From the NCBI GenBank assembly GCA_963585895.1, contig OY757921.1:54467590-54531589 (forward strand): 64,000 nucleotides of DNA. The letters are read 5' to 3'. Positions 1 through 11,900 of the stretch are shown here, piece after piece. Below the pieces are notes generated by a model. The model had not been told where the DNA came from. It ran no database searches and worked only from the letters and a program-made list of their open reading frames with translations. The DNA is from Sepioteuthis lessoniana. Taxonomy: Eukaryota; Mollusca; Cephalopoda; Myopsida; Loliginidae. Numbering within the stretch: position 1 is the first letter of the stretch; each line of letters starts with the position of its first letter. Made by a program: the position numbers and the translations under genes.

Positions 1-1489
1 CCATACTCTCAGCACATCTTGAAAATGATTCCAGAGAAGAATGAGGTCATGAATGGAAGAGGAAGGAATCAGAGAACAAACAGACTGAAACACGCCGAAG
101 AGACCTTCAGATGTTTGAACAGAAGAAAAAAGTGAAGAAAATGAATATGTGTGTGGATAGACATATAAAACCAAAGCAAATCCCTCATGCACGAAGAGAC
201 ATTTTTTTGTTAACACACAAAAGAAAAGAAAGAAAAAAATAGATTCTTTACCTTTGTATGCTTCTCTTTTTCCTTTTTTTTTAAAGGAAAAAGAGAAACA
301 TACAAAGGTAAGGGGTCTACTTTTTATCACTCAGCTTCACTGTCATTACCCGGCTACAAAAACTGTGTCCGTAAAGAATTTCATAATGTAAAAAAACTAA
401 GTAGTTCATTAAAAGAAAGTAATGTTTTATTTTCGAGGATTTGTGAGTGTTGTCAAACTGTTTAGTAGAACCGTGGCCTCAACGACGGCCACGGTAGAAC
501 CCCTCCGCCCCGAAGGCTGCTGGCTTGGTCTTGTTAGGTGAGAAGGGAAGAAATCCCTTTCCCCCTCTGTCTCCTTCCAACGTTTTATTTTATTTATTTA
601 CTTTTGACTTTAATAGTCAAAAAGTATGGTAACCAGTTTAATGTTTTAAAAAATCATTGTCCCTTCTGAGAAGTTTCATAATAGTTTTTATGCTAGATGC
701 TAGAGAAGTGATAAGTCACCGATTAAAAGAAAAAAGTAGTGGAAAGGACTTCAATCATAATTTTTCCGTTGCACCTTTCTTTAGATTTTCTCTATCTCTT
801 TAGCTCCGGAAATCTTTCTTTTGTGTTGACTGAGGAAACGGGTTGATTTTAAACTGGGATGAGAAAAAGATGACGATGATAAAGATAGGAATAAAGTTGA
901 TGAAGGCGATGCGTATAAAGTGGATATTGATAGCGGAAATACGAAGATAAATATATGTGTAATGGTTCGAGATGGGAAAAGAGAAAAGAGATGGTTAGAG
1001 TGGCGACGGAGATGTAGAGAAGCCATGGATAGGGCGAAGAAAAGGGGAGAGAAGAGAAAGAATAATGAAAGAGAAAAGGTGGAAAGAGACAGGAACTTTA
1101 CGACGGATAAATGAAAAGAAAAGATAGGAGGTATAAAAAGAAAGAGAAACGTTTACAAATGGGAATGAAAGTAAGGTCCATTAAAAGAAAAAAATATTGA
1201 GCGTGATGTCAGTTTCAAACCAATTGGTCAATGTAGAACCACGCAGAGACATGGGTGCAGGGGTGTGGATAGGGGATTCTCCAGAAAAAAAAAAAAGAAA
1301 ATGAAAAAAATGAAAAAAGATTAAAAGAAAAGCAGAAAGGAAATTTAAAAAAAGAAGAAATGATAAAAGAAAAAGAGGGAGAGATTGCTAAGGTAAGGAA
1401 TCTTTGTCAGTCTACATTCACACCTGTCTCCTAGCTAAAAAGTTAGAAAAAAGAAAAAAATTATAAACGAAAAAGGAAAAGGCACAATA
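1..1489. other. No gene; A-rich, simple-sequence-rich DNA
   Basis: I see no conserved protein or RNA gene here. The stretch has many A-rich and GA-rich runs, including a poly-A tract near 1280. It also holds two inverted repeats: a long foldback at 249-310, and a GC-rich hairpin at 471-494 (CCGTGGCC...GGCCACGG) flanked on both sides by GTAGAACC. The short open frames have low-complexity Lys/Arg/Glu composition and are not convincing genes. Confidence 0.6.
249..310. repeat. Near-perfect 28-bp foldback
   Basis: The left arm (249-276, begins TACCTTTGTATG) and right arm (283-310, ends CATACAAAGGTA) are reverse complements with one mismatch in 28. They are separated by about 6 T residues. The arms are pyrimidine/purine biased, so part of the match comes from poly-Y/poly-R, but the outer 12 bp are of mixed composition. 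It could be a tiny foldback or MITE remnant or a hairpin precursor. No target duplication was recognised. Confidence 0.7.
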
Positions 1490-1675
1490 CCTCATCAGAA
1501 ACGCCTACTTCGAATAAAGAATATGATAGCATGGCAAACGATGAACGAAGTGAGCAGAAGGAAGAGCACTGCCAAAGCTAAATTGAAAGCTACCAGCCAA
1601 GATCGAATACACCTGTGCAAACAACATTTCGAAAATTTACTCGGAGACCCCCCAGAAGTTAGTCATGAACCAACC
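1490..1675 (+). mobile_element. LINE-B 5' segment (connector before RT)
   Basis: Translated in shifting frames, this matches the connector just upstream of the reverse transcriptase in LINE-B. It aligns with the better-preserved copy at 60,280-60,460: an AWQ-like run, then K-x-K-x-TAKAKLKA, then HEPTTRII. It stops exactly where the 480-bp segment at 1676-2155 begins. The same reading resumes about 12 residues later at 2156 (QEELDSLLRKI). I therefore read 1490-1675 plus 2156-3625 as one LINE-B copy split by an inserted relative. Several frameshifts make it non-functional. Confidence 0.6.
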
Positions 1676-2155
1676 ACGAGAATTATCAGACCTAACCGAT
1701 AAAATAAAACGCAGTTTCTTCCAGGCAGTAGTCACATCGATACTGCTATACGGGTGCACTACATGGACGCTAACAAAACGGCTGGAGAAGAAGCTAGACG
1801 GCAATTACACAAGAATGCTGCGTGCAATCTTGAACAAGTCCTGGCGACAACACCCCACAATACACCAACTGTACGGCCACCTGCCTCCTATCACGAAAAC
1901 TATTCAAGTTAGACGAACCAGACATGCAGGACACTGCTGGAGAAGCAGGGACGAACTCATAAGAGATGTACTCTTATGGACCCCACACATGGCCGTGCAA
2001 AAGCAGGACGACCAGCACGAACATACATTCAGCAGCTGTGTGAGGATACGGGATGCTGTCCTGAGGACCTGCCTAGAGCGATGAACGATAGGGAGGAGTG
2101 GCGAGAGAGGGTCAGGGATATCCGTGCTACCAGCGCGATATGATGATGATGATGA
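1676..2155 (+). mobile_element. 5'-truncated LINE-B copy with (GAT)n tail, nested in LINE-B
   Basis: An open frame begins at the LINE-B C-terminal region: DLTDKIKRSFFQAVV, then LLYGCTTWTLTKR, LNKSWRQHPT and RRTRHAGHCWRS. It ends with a WRERVRDIRATSA-like motif and an ATGATGATGATGA tail. This is the usual shape of a target-primed insertion: intact 3' end, truncated 5' end. It sits between the connector and the RT of another LINE-B copy and has removed about 36 bp of host element. The reading frame is mostly open, so it is probably younger than its host. Clade assignment (RTE/Proto2-like) rests on memory of related invertebrate sequences and is provisional. Confidence 0.65.
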
Positions 2156-3618
2156 CTCAAGAAGAACTAGACTCGTTACTGAGAAAAATTAACAATAGAA
2201 AGGCAGCAGGGCTCGATAAAATACCCCCAGAAGTGTGGAAGACCAGAAAATTCGACGACATACTGCTCCGACACTGTAATGCCGTATATAATCAAAATCC
2301 TATAGACAGATGGATGAAGGGATGCATCCTCCCTTTTCCTTAAAAGGGTGACCTTGGATTAGCGAAGAACTACTGAGGTATTACTCTTACGTCCGTAGCG
2401 GCCAAGATATACAATACCCTACTACACAACCACATAGAACACAAAATTGACATCATACTTAGGAAGAAACAAAATGGCTTCCGGAGAAATAGATTCACGA
2501 TCTCACAAATTTTGACTATCCATTGAATTCTTGAAGGTGTACGCGCAAAAAACATAGAGCCAACAATATCATTTACCGACTTTACTAAGGCCTTTGACTC
2601 CATTCACAGAGGAAAGATGGAGCAAATCCTTCTCGCATACGGCATACCAAAAGAAACAGTTGCCGCCATAATGATGCTCTATAGAAACACCTAGGTAAAA
2701 GTCTGTTCTCGGGATGGAGACACAGACTACTTCGATATAGTAGCAGGTGTACTGCAAGGAGACACATTAGCCCCATGCTTCTTTGTCATATGTCTACACA
2801 ATGTGCTTAGAACATCTGTTGATAGAATCAAAGAAAACGGTTTCAAGCTAACACAAGAAAGCAGAAGGTACCCCGCTAAAACAATTACCGACGCTGACTA
2901 AGCCGATGATATAGCACTTCTGGAAAATTCATCCCCACAAGCCAAAACCCTGCTACATAGTCTGGAACGAGCCGCTGCAGGCATCGGCTTCTATGTCAAC
3001 GCACACAAGATGGAATATATGTGCTCCAATCAATCAGGCGACATCTCCACACCAAACGGTTGCGCTCTGAAACTAGTTGACAAGTTCACCCACCTAGGGA
3101 GCAGTGTCTCATCAACCGAGACAGATATCGACACGCGACTAGCAAAGGCATGGGCAGCCACAATAGGCTATCGGTCAGGTCTGACAGATAAAATGAAGCG
3201 CAGTTTCTTCCAAACAGCGGTTGTATTGATACTGATATATGGATCCACCACGTGGACACTAACAAAACGTATGGAGAAAAAAACTTGTCGGCAATTAAAC
3301 AAGAATGCTACGAGCAATACTGAACAAGTCCTAGACACAGCACCCCACAAAACAGCAACTGTACGGCCACGAAAACTATCGAGATCAGACGAACCAGACA
3401 TGCGGGACACAGCTGGAGAAGTAGGGACAAGCTCGTAAGTGATGTACTCCTGTGGACCCTTTCACAGGGACGAGCAAGGGCAGGACGTCCAGCTCGAACA
3501 TACATACAGCAGCTCTGAGCCGATACTGGGTGTAGCCCGGAAGACCTACCAAAAGCAATGGACGATAGGGAGTGGTGGCGAGAGAGGGTAAAAAATATCC
3601 GTGCTGATAGCGCAACGT

Positions 3619-3625
<7 letters not shown>
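2156..3625 (+). mobile_element. LINE-B reverse transcriptase, broken
   Basis: This carries the LINE-B RT in order: RKAAGLDKIPPEVWKT (about 2200), KNYRGITLTSVAAK (about 2360), QNGFRRNR (about 2470), the motif A region TKAFDSIHRGKMEQIL (about 2590) and VLQGDTLAP (about 2750). Next come TDAD-stop-ADDIALL (about 2890), LKLVDKFTHLGSSVSSTE (about 3070) and MKRSFFQTAVV (about 3190). The Tyr codon of YADD is now a stop (TAA) and further stops and shifts occur, so no active enzyme is possible. The 3' end passes the WWRERV motif and runs straight into an AT microsatellite at 3622. It continues the split copy that begins at 1490. Confidence 0.75.

Positions 3626-3652
<27 letters not shown>
3622..3652. 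repeat. (AT)n microsatellite at LINE-B 3' end
   Basis: A run of about 15 AT units lies directly after the last LINE-B codons, in the place where other copies carry GAT repeats. It may have grown from the element's tail. Confidence 0.9.
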
Positions 3653-3653
<1 letters not shown>

Positions 3654-3699
3654 TGTATTCATGGCTCCCTGTGTGTTGAGGGTGGCCAGTGAAATCATC

Positions 3700-5120
3700 T
3701 TCAACATCTTTGAAGTGGCTCCAGTATGTCTAGATATTTGTCTATTTCGACGCTAAGACCACATGCCAAAAAAATCTGCGAGACCAGAAGAGAAGGACGA
3801 AGGACGTCAGGAGAGGGTCAGTCAGTTAAGAGTGAGACTCCGAATCAATCAGTCAGACAATTCAAGCCCAGAACACGGGACAGTGAAGTCAGTAGCAGGA
3901 CGTTGAGCGGTGAAGTCGATGACCAGATGAGCAAAATATGGGAACGGAAAGATCATAACAAAAAAGTCGAATGGATTAACAACATGGAAACAGGGTTGCG
4001 AATGCTCAAAGAAAGCCCTCAGGTAAACATACAACCCGAAGGGCTCAAGACAACACTTAAAAAAATAACAAACTGGAAAAACCTTGACCTTGATGGCTTA
4101 CACGGATTTGGGTTTTGAAATTTCACCTCCATACACGACAGACTTGCTACTGAAATGAATAAATGCTTACATAAAATTGAGACACCCGAATGGATGACCA
4201 AAGAGAAGACCACTCTAATCAAAAAAGAACTAAGTGTCCCAACCAACTATAGACCCACAACGTGCCTACCGATGATATGGAAAATACTAACGGCACAAAT
4301 TAGCGAGAAGGGCAACAACTCTTTGATAAGCCGCGGAATTTTCCTCGACAAACAGAAAGGATACTGCATGAGAACCAGAGACACATATATATTTATATAT
4401 GAATCAACATACTCTTGACAAAAGCAAAACGAGACGGAAAAATCTAACTATGGCCTGGATTAACAACAAAAAAGCTTACGATATGGTCCCCCAAATCTGG
4501 ATACTACACTGTCTCAAAATGTAAAAAAATACCCGACCCAATCGTACAGTTTATCGAGAATACCATGCAATGATGGAGAGGGAAATTGTCAGCGGGAGAA
4601 CAAAGCTTAGCAGAGGTAAAGATCCAAAGAGGCATATTCCACGGAGATGCACATTTACCATTACAATTTATGATAGCGATGATGCCACTCAACTACATCC
4701 TTAGTAAATGCACAACCGGATACAAACTCAGTAAATCGCAGGAAAAGATCAACCACTTGATGTACATGGACGACTTCAAACAATATACAAAAATAACTAT
4801 ACAGTCAATATATAGAAGTAGAATTTGGCATAGAAAAATGTGCCATGCTAGTAATGAAAAGCGGCAAACGACACATAACAGAAGGAGTCGAACTACCAAA
4901 TCAAATAATCAGAACGCTCGGAGAAAAAGAAACGTACAAATACTTGGGGATATTAGAAGCTGACACCATCAAACACTAGGAAATTAAAGAAACCATTGAA
5001 AAAAGAGTATCTCAGAAGATTACTTGTGACAAAACACCATAACAAGAACCTTGTCAAAGGGATAAATACATGGGCTGTTCCCCTGGTAAGATACCTGGGA
5101 CCATTCTTGAAGTAGACCAG
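3700..5120 (+). mobile_element. LINE-A (R4/Dong-like) copy 1, broken
   Basis: This holds a pre-RT region (IWERKDHNKKVEWINNME, about 3930), then a GI-H-GF-like region (about 4090) and NYRPTTCLPMIWKILTAQI (about 4240), the YRPI motif of LINE RTs. Further on are a degenerate motif A (about 4450), a GIFHGDAHLP equivalent of GIFQGDSLSP (about 4630) and an MDDFKQY catalytic box (about 4770). The end reads as the INTWAVPLV region (about 5070). Frames shift repeatedly and stops are common. The R4/Dong assignment comes from the RT motif style, from the RLE-type C-terminus of sister copies, and from the (TAA)n association of this family in the window. It lacks the C-terminus and abuts a second fragment. 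Confidence 0.65.
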
Positions 5121-6115
5121 AGTAGAACTTAGACAAATTGAAACCTCCAGGCCTTGATGGCATACAAGGATTCTGGTTTTAAAAGTTTACTTCCATTCAT
5201 GACAAACTGGCAATCGAAAAGAGCAGATGCTTACAAGAAACTGACATACCTAAATGGATGTCCAAAGGAAAAAACACCCTGATCAAGAAAAGCCCTCAAT
5301 AAAAGGAACCGTTCCAAAGAATTATTGATCCATAACGTGCCTACCGATGATTCGTTAACAAGCCGGTGACTATCTCCTGAGGAACAGAAAAGATACCGCA
5401 GAAGATCCAGAGGGACAGGAGAGCTACTATATATTGATCAATACGTCCCAAACGAGAGTAAAGCAAGACGAAAAATCTGGCTGTGGCGTGGATTGACAAC
5501 AAAAAGGTCTATAATATGGTCCCCAAAGCTGGATAATTGACTGTCTCAAAATGTACCAACGGAATCATGAAGTTTATCGAGAGTGCCGGGGAGAATTGGA
5601 AAGTGGAATTGATGGCAGGTGGTAAAAGTTTTGCTGAGGTTAAAATCCAGGGAGGAATATTCCAGGGCCATGCGCTTTTACAATTTCTTTTTGTGGTGAC
5701 GATGATGCCACTCAATCACATACTCACGAAATGCGCAGGCGGAATCAAACTTAGTAAATCACAAGAAAAGATCCATCATCTAATCTACACAGACTACATC
5801 AAACTGTTTCCCAAAAATGAAAAAGTATTGGAAACCCTGAAACAGGCAGTAAGAACATAGAACCAAGATATAGGAATGGAATTTGGCATGAAAAATGCAC
5901 CATGTTAATAATGAGAAGCGGGAAACTATACATGACGGAGGCAATAGAACTACCAAATGAAGACAAAATGAGAACGCTCAGAGAAAAGGAAACTTGGGAA
6001 TATTGGAAGCGGACAACACCAAACAAGTCAAAATGAAAGCTCTTCCAAACACTCCGGAGCCGCTTAAAAGATGCTGGAGATAAGATCCCCTCCTTGGCCA
6101 CCCATCCATGAACAC
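5121..6115 (+). mobile_element. LINE-A (R4/Dong-like) copy 2, broken
   Basis: A second fragment of the same family starts again upstream of the RT (an RPGLDGIQGFW-like region, about 5140) and repeats the order of copy 1. It has a YRPITCLP remnant (about 5330), a motif A remnant (about 5490) and an open frame with KSFAEVKIQGGIFQGHALLQFLF (GIFQGD box, about 5630). The YADD position reads IYTDYIKLF (about 5790), followed by EKCTMLIMRSGK (about 5900). It breaks off near 6115, close to a TA microsatellite. Copies 1 and 2 lie head to tail, by tandem insertion or a recombined pair. Not functional. Confidence 0.65.
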
Positions 6116-6144
6116 ACTGAGAGACCAACACATATTCATCCATA

Positions 6145-6168
6145 AGTATATATATATATATATATAAA
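6145..6168. repeat. (TA)n microsatellite
   Basis: About 12 TA units directly after the truncated LINE-A copy. Confidence 0.85.
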
Positions 6169-6680
6169 ACACATTAATGCTCATTATTGTGCCCCGTTTA
6201 AATTAGTGATATATTTTTTCCAAACTACACAGAGAAAAATATTATGGAATAAATCGATATTAAGGAAAAAAACTATGGGATTTATAGACAAAAAGTTAGA
6301 ATTTGTACTTACGTAGCTGCCCTTCCGCAAGCGTTAATGGCAATTTTAATTCTTTCAGGCTTGAATTTTATTAATTTAAAGAAAAATTCTTCATCAAAGT
6401 GTTTTCAATTTTTTCAAACGACAGATAAATCACGGTTAGAGCGTTTCTCATGAACCTTTTTTTATATTCTCTTTTACAAATTTACAGTTTGATTCATCCA
6501 GTATAATTACAGTATAATATGAAGACAAAATTTTATTGCTAACACTGATTTTATCTAATGATGTCATTGTTTGGATTGTATTTGTTGTAATTCTCGTGGA
6601 AATATATAGGAGGCGTTATTTTCGGCGTGCATTTTCATTTTAAAAAATGAATTAATTTTCGTCTTTTTACTTTGAGAAAT

Positions 6681-6745
6681 ATTGTTGTTATTATTAGTAG
6701 TATTAGTATTAGTAGTAGTAATAGTAGTAGTATCATTGAGAGTTT
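6681..6745. repeat. (TTA)/(TAG)-type trinucleotide array at LINE-A 3' end
   Basis: An interrupted ATT/AGT/GTA trinucleotide array lies immediately before the LINE-A 3' terminal sequence GAGTTTTTCACACCAGCG (- strand element). Read on the element strand it is a degenerated (TAA)n downstream of the 3' end. Confidence 0.75.
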
Positions 6746-7770
6746 TTCACACCAGCGTTTGTTTATGCTCTATTACTGGAAACTGAGTTAGAGCAGTCTC
6801 CTGGGATCTCTAAAACTCTTCTCAGTATTATGGCCGATCTAAGAAATGGATGGTCTCGATTCTTAGTTTGGATGGTCTCGATTCGTCATCTGATTTCCAA
6901 CTCTTCCAGTTTCCTTTCCAAGCCCTTCAGTACTATTCTGAGTTGGTCATCTTCAGTTGGTATCACTGTCACCCTCATGTCTCACAACTTTTTTGTTTTG
7001 TAGCAATGTCCAAGTACTCGTCTTTTTTTTCGCATTCTTTGATTTTCACTCGGTGATTCGCTTGAATGGCAAATTCATCTAAACAGCTAGTTCTCTTTTT
7101 TGTTAATTATCACTAGGTCTGATCTTCTGGCCGGTATCAAATGATCAGTTTGTATCTCAAAATCCCAATGAAATTTATGAGTCTAATTCTTCTTGACGGA
7201 TTCTGGGTTGTGTATATTTAGTCATATGGTCAACTTTCAATTTCTTGCTCAAATCCTTGTTTGTTAACTCTCTTCCCCCATCCACCTACTTTTATACTCT
7301 TTTTACACTAGTTTGCTGCATTCCTTTATTACATAAGAAATCGTTTTCTGTGCCCAATTCCATCCATATATCCTGGCCGAATATCCTTATTGTTTGTATC
7401 AGAGTTTTTCTTATTTTTTGCAAATAGATAGATGTCGTCACATTAGGTGATTAATCTTTATTTGCGATTTTGTGAATTTGTAACCTCCTGTGAACTTCCT
7501 ACGTATGAATTTGAGGGGCATCATTGCTATTGCAAAAAATAATCGCGACATCACATCTCCTTGGAAGATGACTCAGAGGATTTTCACCTCCGCAAAAGTT
7601 TTCCCCCCTTCAGTTAACTCTACCTTCTGTTTATGTACGGCTTCTGAAATAAAGTGTATGACTTGGTCGGATATCTTTTACCTTTTCTGCTAATCTACTA
7701 TGCAGCTTTTTGAGACTATATCATTGGCCTTTTTAGTCAATCAACACCATGGCTACATTTTCCCCCTGAA
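6746..7770 (-). mobile_element. LINE-A fragment, internally deleted
   Basis: On the - strand the terminal sequence GAGTTTTTCACACC is followed inward by the C-terminal LLRTARI-like region (about 6830). Then come the RLE-like region and the C-H-C zinc-knuckle neighbourhood (about 7320). At about 7345 the homology jumps straight to the RT palm region (EFGI...KCAM, then a GIFQGD-like box read as VIFQGDVM, about 7540). The part between is deleted. A 16-bp segment GGATGGTCTCGATTC is duplicated around 6848-6885. The element breaks off near 7770. Confidence 0.6.
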
Positions 7771-7779
7771 AAGTAAGAG

Positions 7780-8160
7780 ACCTCCAACCGAATTAAAACA
7801 CGAAATTCTGAAAATTGAAACAACACAAACTCCAGCACCAGAAAACAAATGCTAACGTAAGAAGACAAAAAATATGTACACTTAATGAAGAAAATCATGA
7901 CTGAATAGACGACTACCTAACAATATCTTTTCGGTTTCTGCCTTGGTTCAGTAAAGATAAACAAATTATTACCAAATATCCAAATATACAACATCATCGA
8001 ACTAAATGAGGAAATGAAAAAGGTGCGAAACTAGTCAGTAATAAAATCGGTGTTCCCCGAAGGAACCCAGACAGAAATACAAAACCTGAATGGGAAATTA
8101 GGCTAGATGGACAGGTAAAGAAACTGCGACAAGAAGCGAAAGGATCAATGAAGCAAAAAA
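7780..8160 (+). mobile_element. LINE-A N-terminal fragment in opposite orientation
   Basis: On the + strand a broken frame gives an IIELNE-like run, then IQNLNGKLG/GKLGWMDGQVKKLRQEAK-like text (about 8080-8150). This corresponds to the LINE-A region between the N-terminus and the RT; the matching region in the 39.4-42.7 kb copy is near 41.6-41.9 kb. It is wedged between two - strand LINE-A pieces, so the locus is a nested or rearranged cluster. The call rests on short, diverged similarity. Confidence 0.4.
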
Positions 8161-8445
8161 AAAACTCTTTTTGTGCTAGTTTACTGCATTCGCTTAGGTG
8201 GTTTAGTGACTTTCCCCACACTGCTATTCTCTTGCATCTTATCTATTTTTGCTTTAATAGTGTTAGTCTTTATAGCATTGTTTTGTACTGATATTAGAAG
8301 AGATTCATTTTCTCTCGTAAGGTTTCTCTTTCCAAGCCATGTCCAAGTATTCTCGTGTGACATTTCGTCAGTTTGTCACCAGAAATATCCATATATAGTT
8401 GTTTCTCTTCTCATTTCTGTTACTATTACTTTTATTTTTATGAGC
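8161..8445 (-). mobile_element. LINE-A C-terminal fragment
   Basis: The - strand open frame reads ISHENTWTWLGKRNL, then NNAIKTNTIKAKIDKMQ. Past a frameshift (about 8200) it reads HLSECSKLAQKE, the His/Cys end of a zinc-knuckle. This is the LINE-A segment between RT and RLE domains, collinear with 31,260-31,560. The reading is relatively well preserved. Confidence 0.7.
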
Positions 8446-8586
8446 AGTAAAAGTAGAAAGGTACTTGTCGTAGTTGTTTTTGTCGATGTAGTGGTAGTAA
8501 TATGTATAGTTGTCGTAGTATGAGTAGCACATGTAATAATAGCTGCAGCAGTGAAACTCAAAGTCACTTCTATAATATTAGTTCCT

Positions 8587-8636
8587 AGAATTAGTTTGCT
8601 TACCAGTATTTGAATACTGGTGGGCTAACTAATTCT
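8587..8636. repeat. 24-bp hairpin with 2-nt loop
   Basis: The arms AGAATTAGTT...CCAGTATT and AATACTGG...AACTAATTCT pair along 24 positions. There are two G.U wobbles (as RNA, + strand) and one mismatch around a TG loop. The central 18 nt (CCAGTATTTGAATACTGG) are an almost perfect palindrome. No gene or known element surrounds it. It may be part of a SINE-like repeat extending to about 8830. Confidence 0.65.
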
Positions 8637-8999
8637 ACTGAAATAGCTGTAACGCAGTCTAGCTCAACGTCAATATACCTATGTTTATATTCATAGGTCG
8701 CTCAGTGTGCTACTAATACGATGTGACCCAGTACAACCGGTTTCATAGTAGGTTCATCGGTGACTAAATAGGTAATCCACCGAGTTTTTCTGGTGAGGAG
8801 GGTGGTTAGATACTCTGTAGGACAAAAAAAAACAAGACCTTTCAAATGGACGGAGGAAGCTTTTTTTGATCAATGTTCATATTGCACATCAATTTTCATA
8901 TTGCAATGGTCATATTATTTTCAGGAGTGTTTGAACCCCGTATTTTTTTGTCAAGTTGTCCAACTATGAGAAAATTCTGATATATATATATATACATAT

Positions 9000-11900
9000 T
9001 AAGGGCAGATGGGGCTCCTTAGCTGTGGTGAAAGCAACCCATCTAGGACAAGGAAAGGTCTCTTATTAAACCGCGCCGTGATGTACACGTGTGTACTTTA
9101 TTTGGGAGTAGATGTTGACTTGTTAGCCAAAGTGGCAGTAACCCGTCTTGGAGAGGGAAAACTCTCAAGCAAAACTTGAGAGTCTGGTATGGACCGATTG
9201 TCTCATTTTATGTACCATTGGAGATAATTCACCTTACTCGAAAAGGGGCTTGCAAGCGGTGCAAGCTCAACTCACTTTAAATAAACTCAGGCACGGGTAG
9301 TTCTTGAGTGATTGTGTATTCTGTTTTGATGCGATTTGAAATCCAACGCTTCCCCCTGATACTAATGTATCACTTTTTCAAGTCAATTGGCGACATGTTT
9401 TGGCAACACATACAGGTTTGACATAATGGAAGTATGTAGCCCGAACTATGCACAGGGGAGACTCTTAACTTATCTCAGTATCGTTTCAAATATCTAATAG
9501 AGGTGAAAGGCATGACTCGGTAGATGTAAGGGTGTCTAAGAAGACTTTTTAGGGGAGCACTGTTTGTTTCGTAAAGGGATTAAAAAAGGTAGCCCGAAAA
9601 ATACTTCGGCTCAAAATCTAGTCAGTAGCCATGACTGGCGGATGTTCGTTCAGTGGCAACAAGGTAAAATGTAAAATGGTAACAATAGACGAAAAATATA
9701 AACACATAAATCGGTTTTCCACCTCCGTTGGCATCAAAATTGCATGCTGAAATGTACGAACTCTACTTGACTATGAGTTGACTGAAAGACCACTTCGCAG
9801 AACTTTTTTGTTAGCCCGAGAGCTTTCTCGATACGACATTGACATTGCTGGTCTTTTTGAGACACTTTTTGCTGATGATGGGCAACTCACTGAGACAACT
9901 TTTGCTTATACCTTCTTTTAGAAGGGAAGGCCTGCTGATGAAACAAGGGAACATGGCGTAGGTTTTGTCATTAAAACATCTTTGGTAAAAACCTTCCTTT
10001 TGGTCAATCAGAACGTATCATTTCTCTACAGCAACAGTATTTTGTCACCATTGTGTCTGTATATGATCCAACTATGAGCTCCTCCAAATCAACCATACTT
10101 TCTTTCCAAGCAGATCTACGACAAATATTTCTCAGTATTCCTGACGCTAATAAGATCATTCTGCTTTGTGATTTGGACGCAAGAGTAAGGAAAGATTATC
10201 AAACTTGTAACTGCCTTGGCTCAGATGGAATAGGTAACATAAACAGCGATTGTCTTCATCTCCAACAGTTTTGCAACGACCATGGTCTTGTGTTTGGAAG
10301 TACATGTTTTCGACAGAAAAAAAAACAAATACAAGAGTACATAGCAATACCCACGTTCTAAACGCTGGCATATAGATTATGTTATTGTTAGTCATCGTGA
10401 TCTTCAAGATCACCAGTGTCCGAATCATGAGAGGTGCTGATTGTTGGACTGACCATCATTTTGCTAGGGCCAAATTAGCACTCAAAATTCAACCAAAAGC
10501 CGGGCATATCACTTTACTAGGACAAAAACAGCTAGATGTATCGAATTTGCATTCCCCTGAAACAAAATCTTTGTCAATTCAATTAACACAAATGAACTTG
10601 ACGAAGCTAACACGTGGGGGGATTTTATAGTTAAGGTACATTCTGTTGCACGTAGCACTTTAGGAGTTCGTAAGAGGAAGTGTCAGGACTGGTTTGCCGA
10701 AAATTTTGAAGAAAACAATGCAGTTCTTGAAATGAAACATCATCTTTTCTGGAATACCTTGCCACGAAATCTTTCCTGCTATGTAAAAGAGGGAACTATT
10801 AAAAAGCTTAAGGAATTTTAAAGTGTAGAACAAAAGGACATGGGCTAAATTCAAAACCAGTGGTGGTTTAAAAATGCAGAAGAAGCACAACTTGAAGCAG
10901 ACTAAAAAAAAATCAAAATGTTTTTACCAAACTATTAAAGAGATCTTTGATGGTTTGGTAAAATAATTTTGAGTTTTTTGGGTCAGTATAGACCACAACA
11001 GTCAATTTTTACTCCTCTCAAATCAAAAGATTGTAATACCACTTTGACACAACCTGACACGTCAGCGTGAACACTTCCCTGAACTTCTTAAACGTGATAC
11101 ATTTGTTAATGAATCTGTGCTAGATCTCATTGAGCAACTGGACCAACTGTCTCTTTTGATGAAGTACCTTGTTTGGACGAAATAAGCATCTCAGTGAAAC
11201 AAATGAACTAAATCAAAGCACCGGTAATGGATGGCATTACAGCAGAGATTATTAAATGTGTTGGAGACAAGATGATCGATCTTTTGGAGTAGGTCAGCCA
11301 TGATAGGAGGAAAAGAGAGGTACCTCAAGAATGGAGAGATGCGATACTTATGTCACTGCATAGGAAGGGATCAAAGCCGAACTGCGGGAATTTTAGAAGT
11401 ATATCCTTGCTGTACAATGCTAGAAAAGTATTTTCGAGATTTATTTTGAATAGATTAATTAGTGTTGTTGTCAATAACATACTTCCTGAATCACAGAGCA
11501 GCTTTCGTGCCAATCGTGAAACAGTAGACATAATTTTCAGTGATCTTTAACTGAAGGAGAAATGCAGAGAACAGAACCTTTCATTATATCACTGTTCCAC
11601 TGACTTGTCAAAAGCGGTTCATACTGTGTGAATAGATCGACTCTCTAGAAGATTTTTATTGAAGTTGGATCATCTCGAAAAATTTGTGGGTTTGATTTTA
11701 TCTCTTCACCACGGGATGAAAGCTAGAGTTGGTTTTAGAGCTTTCTCCAACGAAATACTTGTTGAAATGACACCCTGTTTGAACAGGGTGACATTTCTGC
11801 ACTCATGCTGTTTACCATCTATTTCACAATAGTTTTTCTTGTGGCTTTCTTTGAAAATCCATTTGGTATCTACATCAGATATCGGAAGTCGACAATATTC

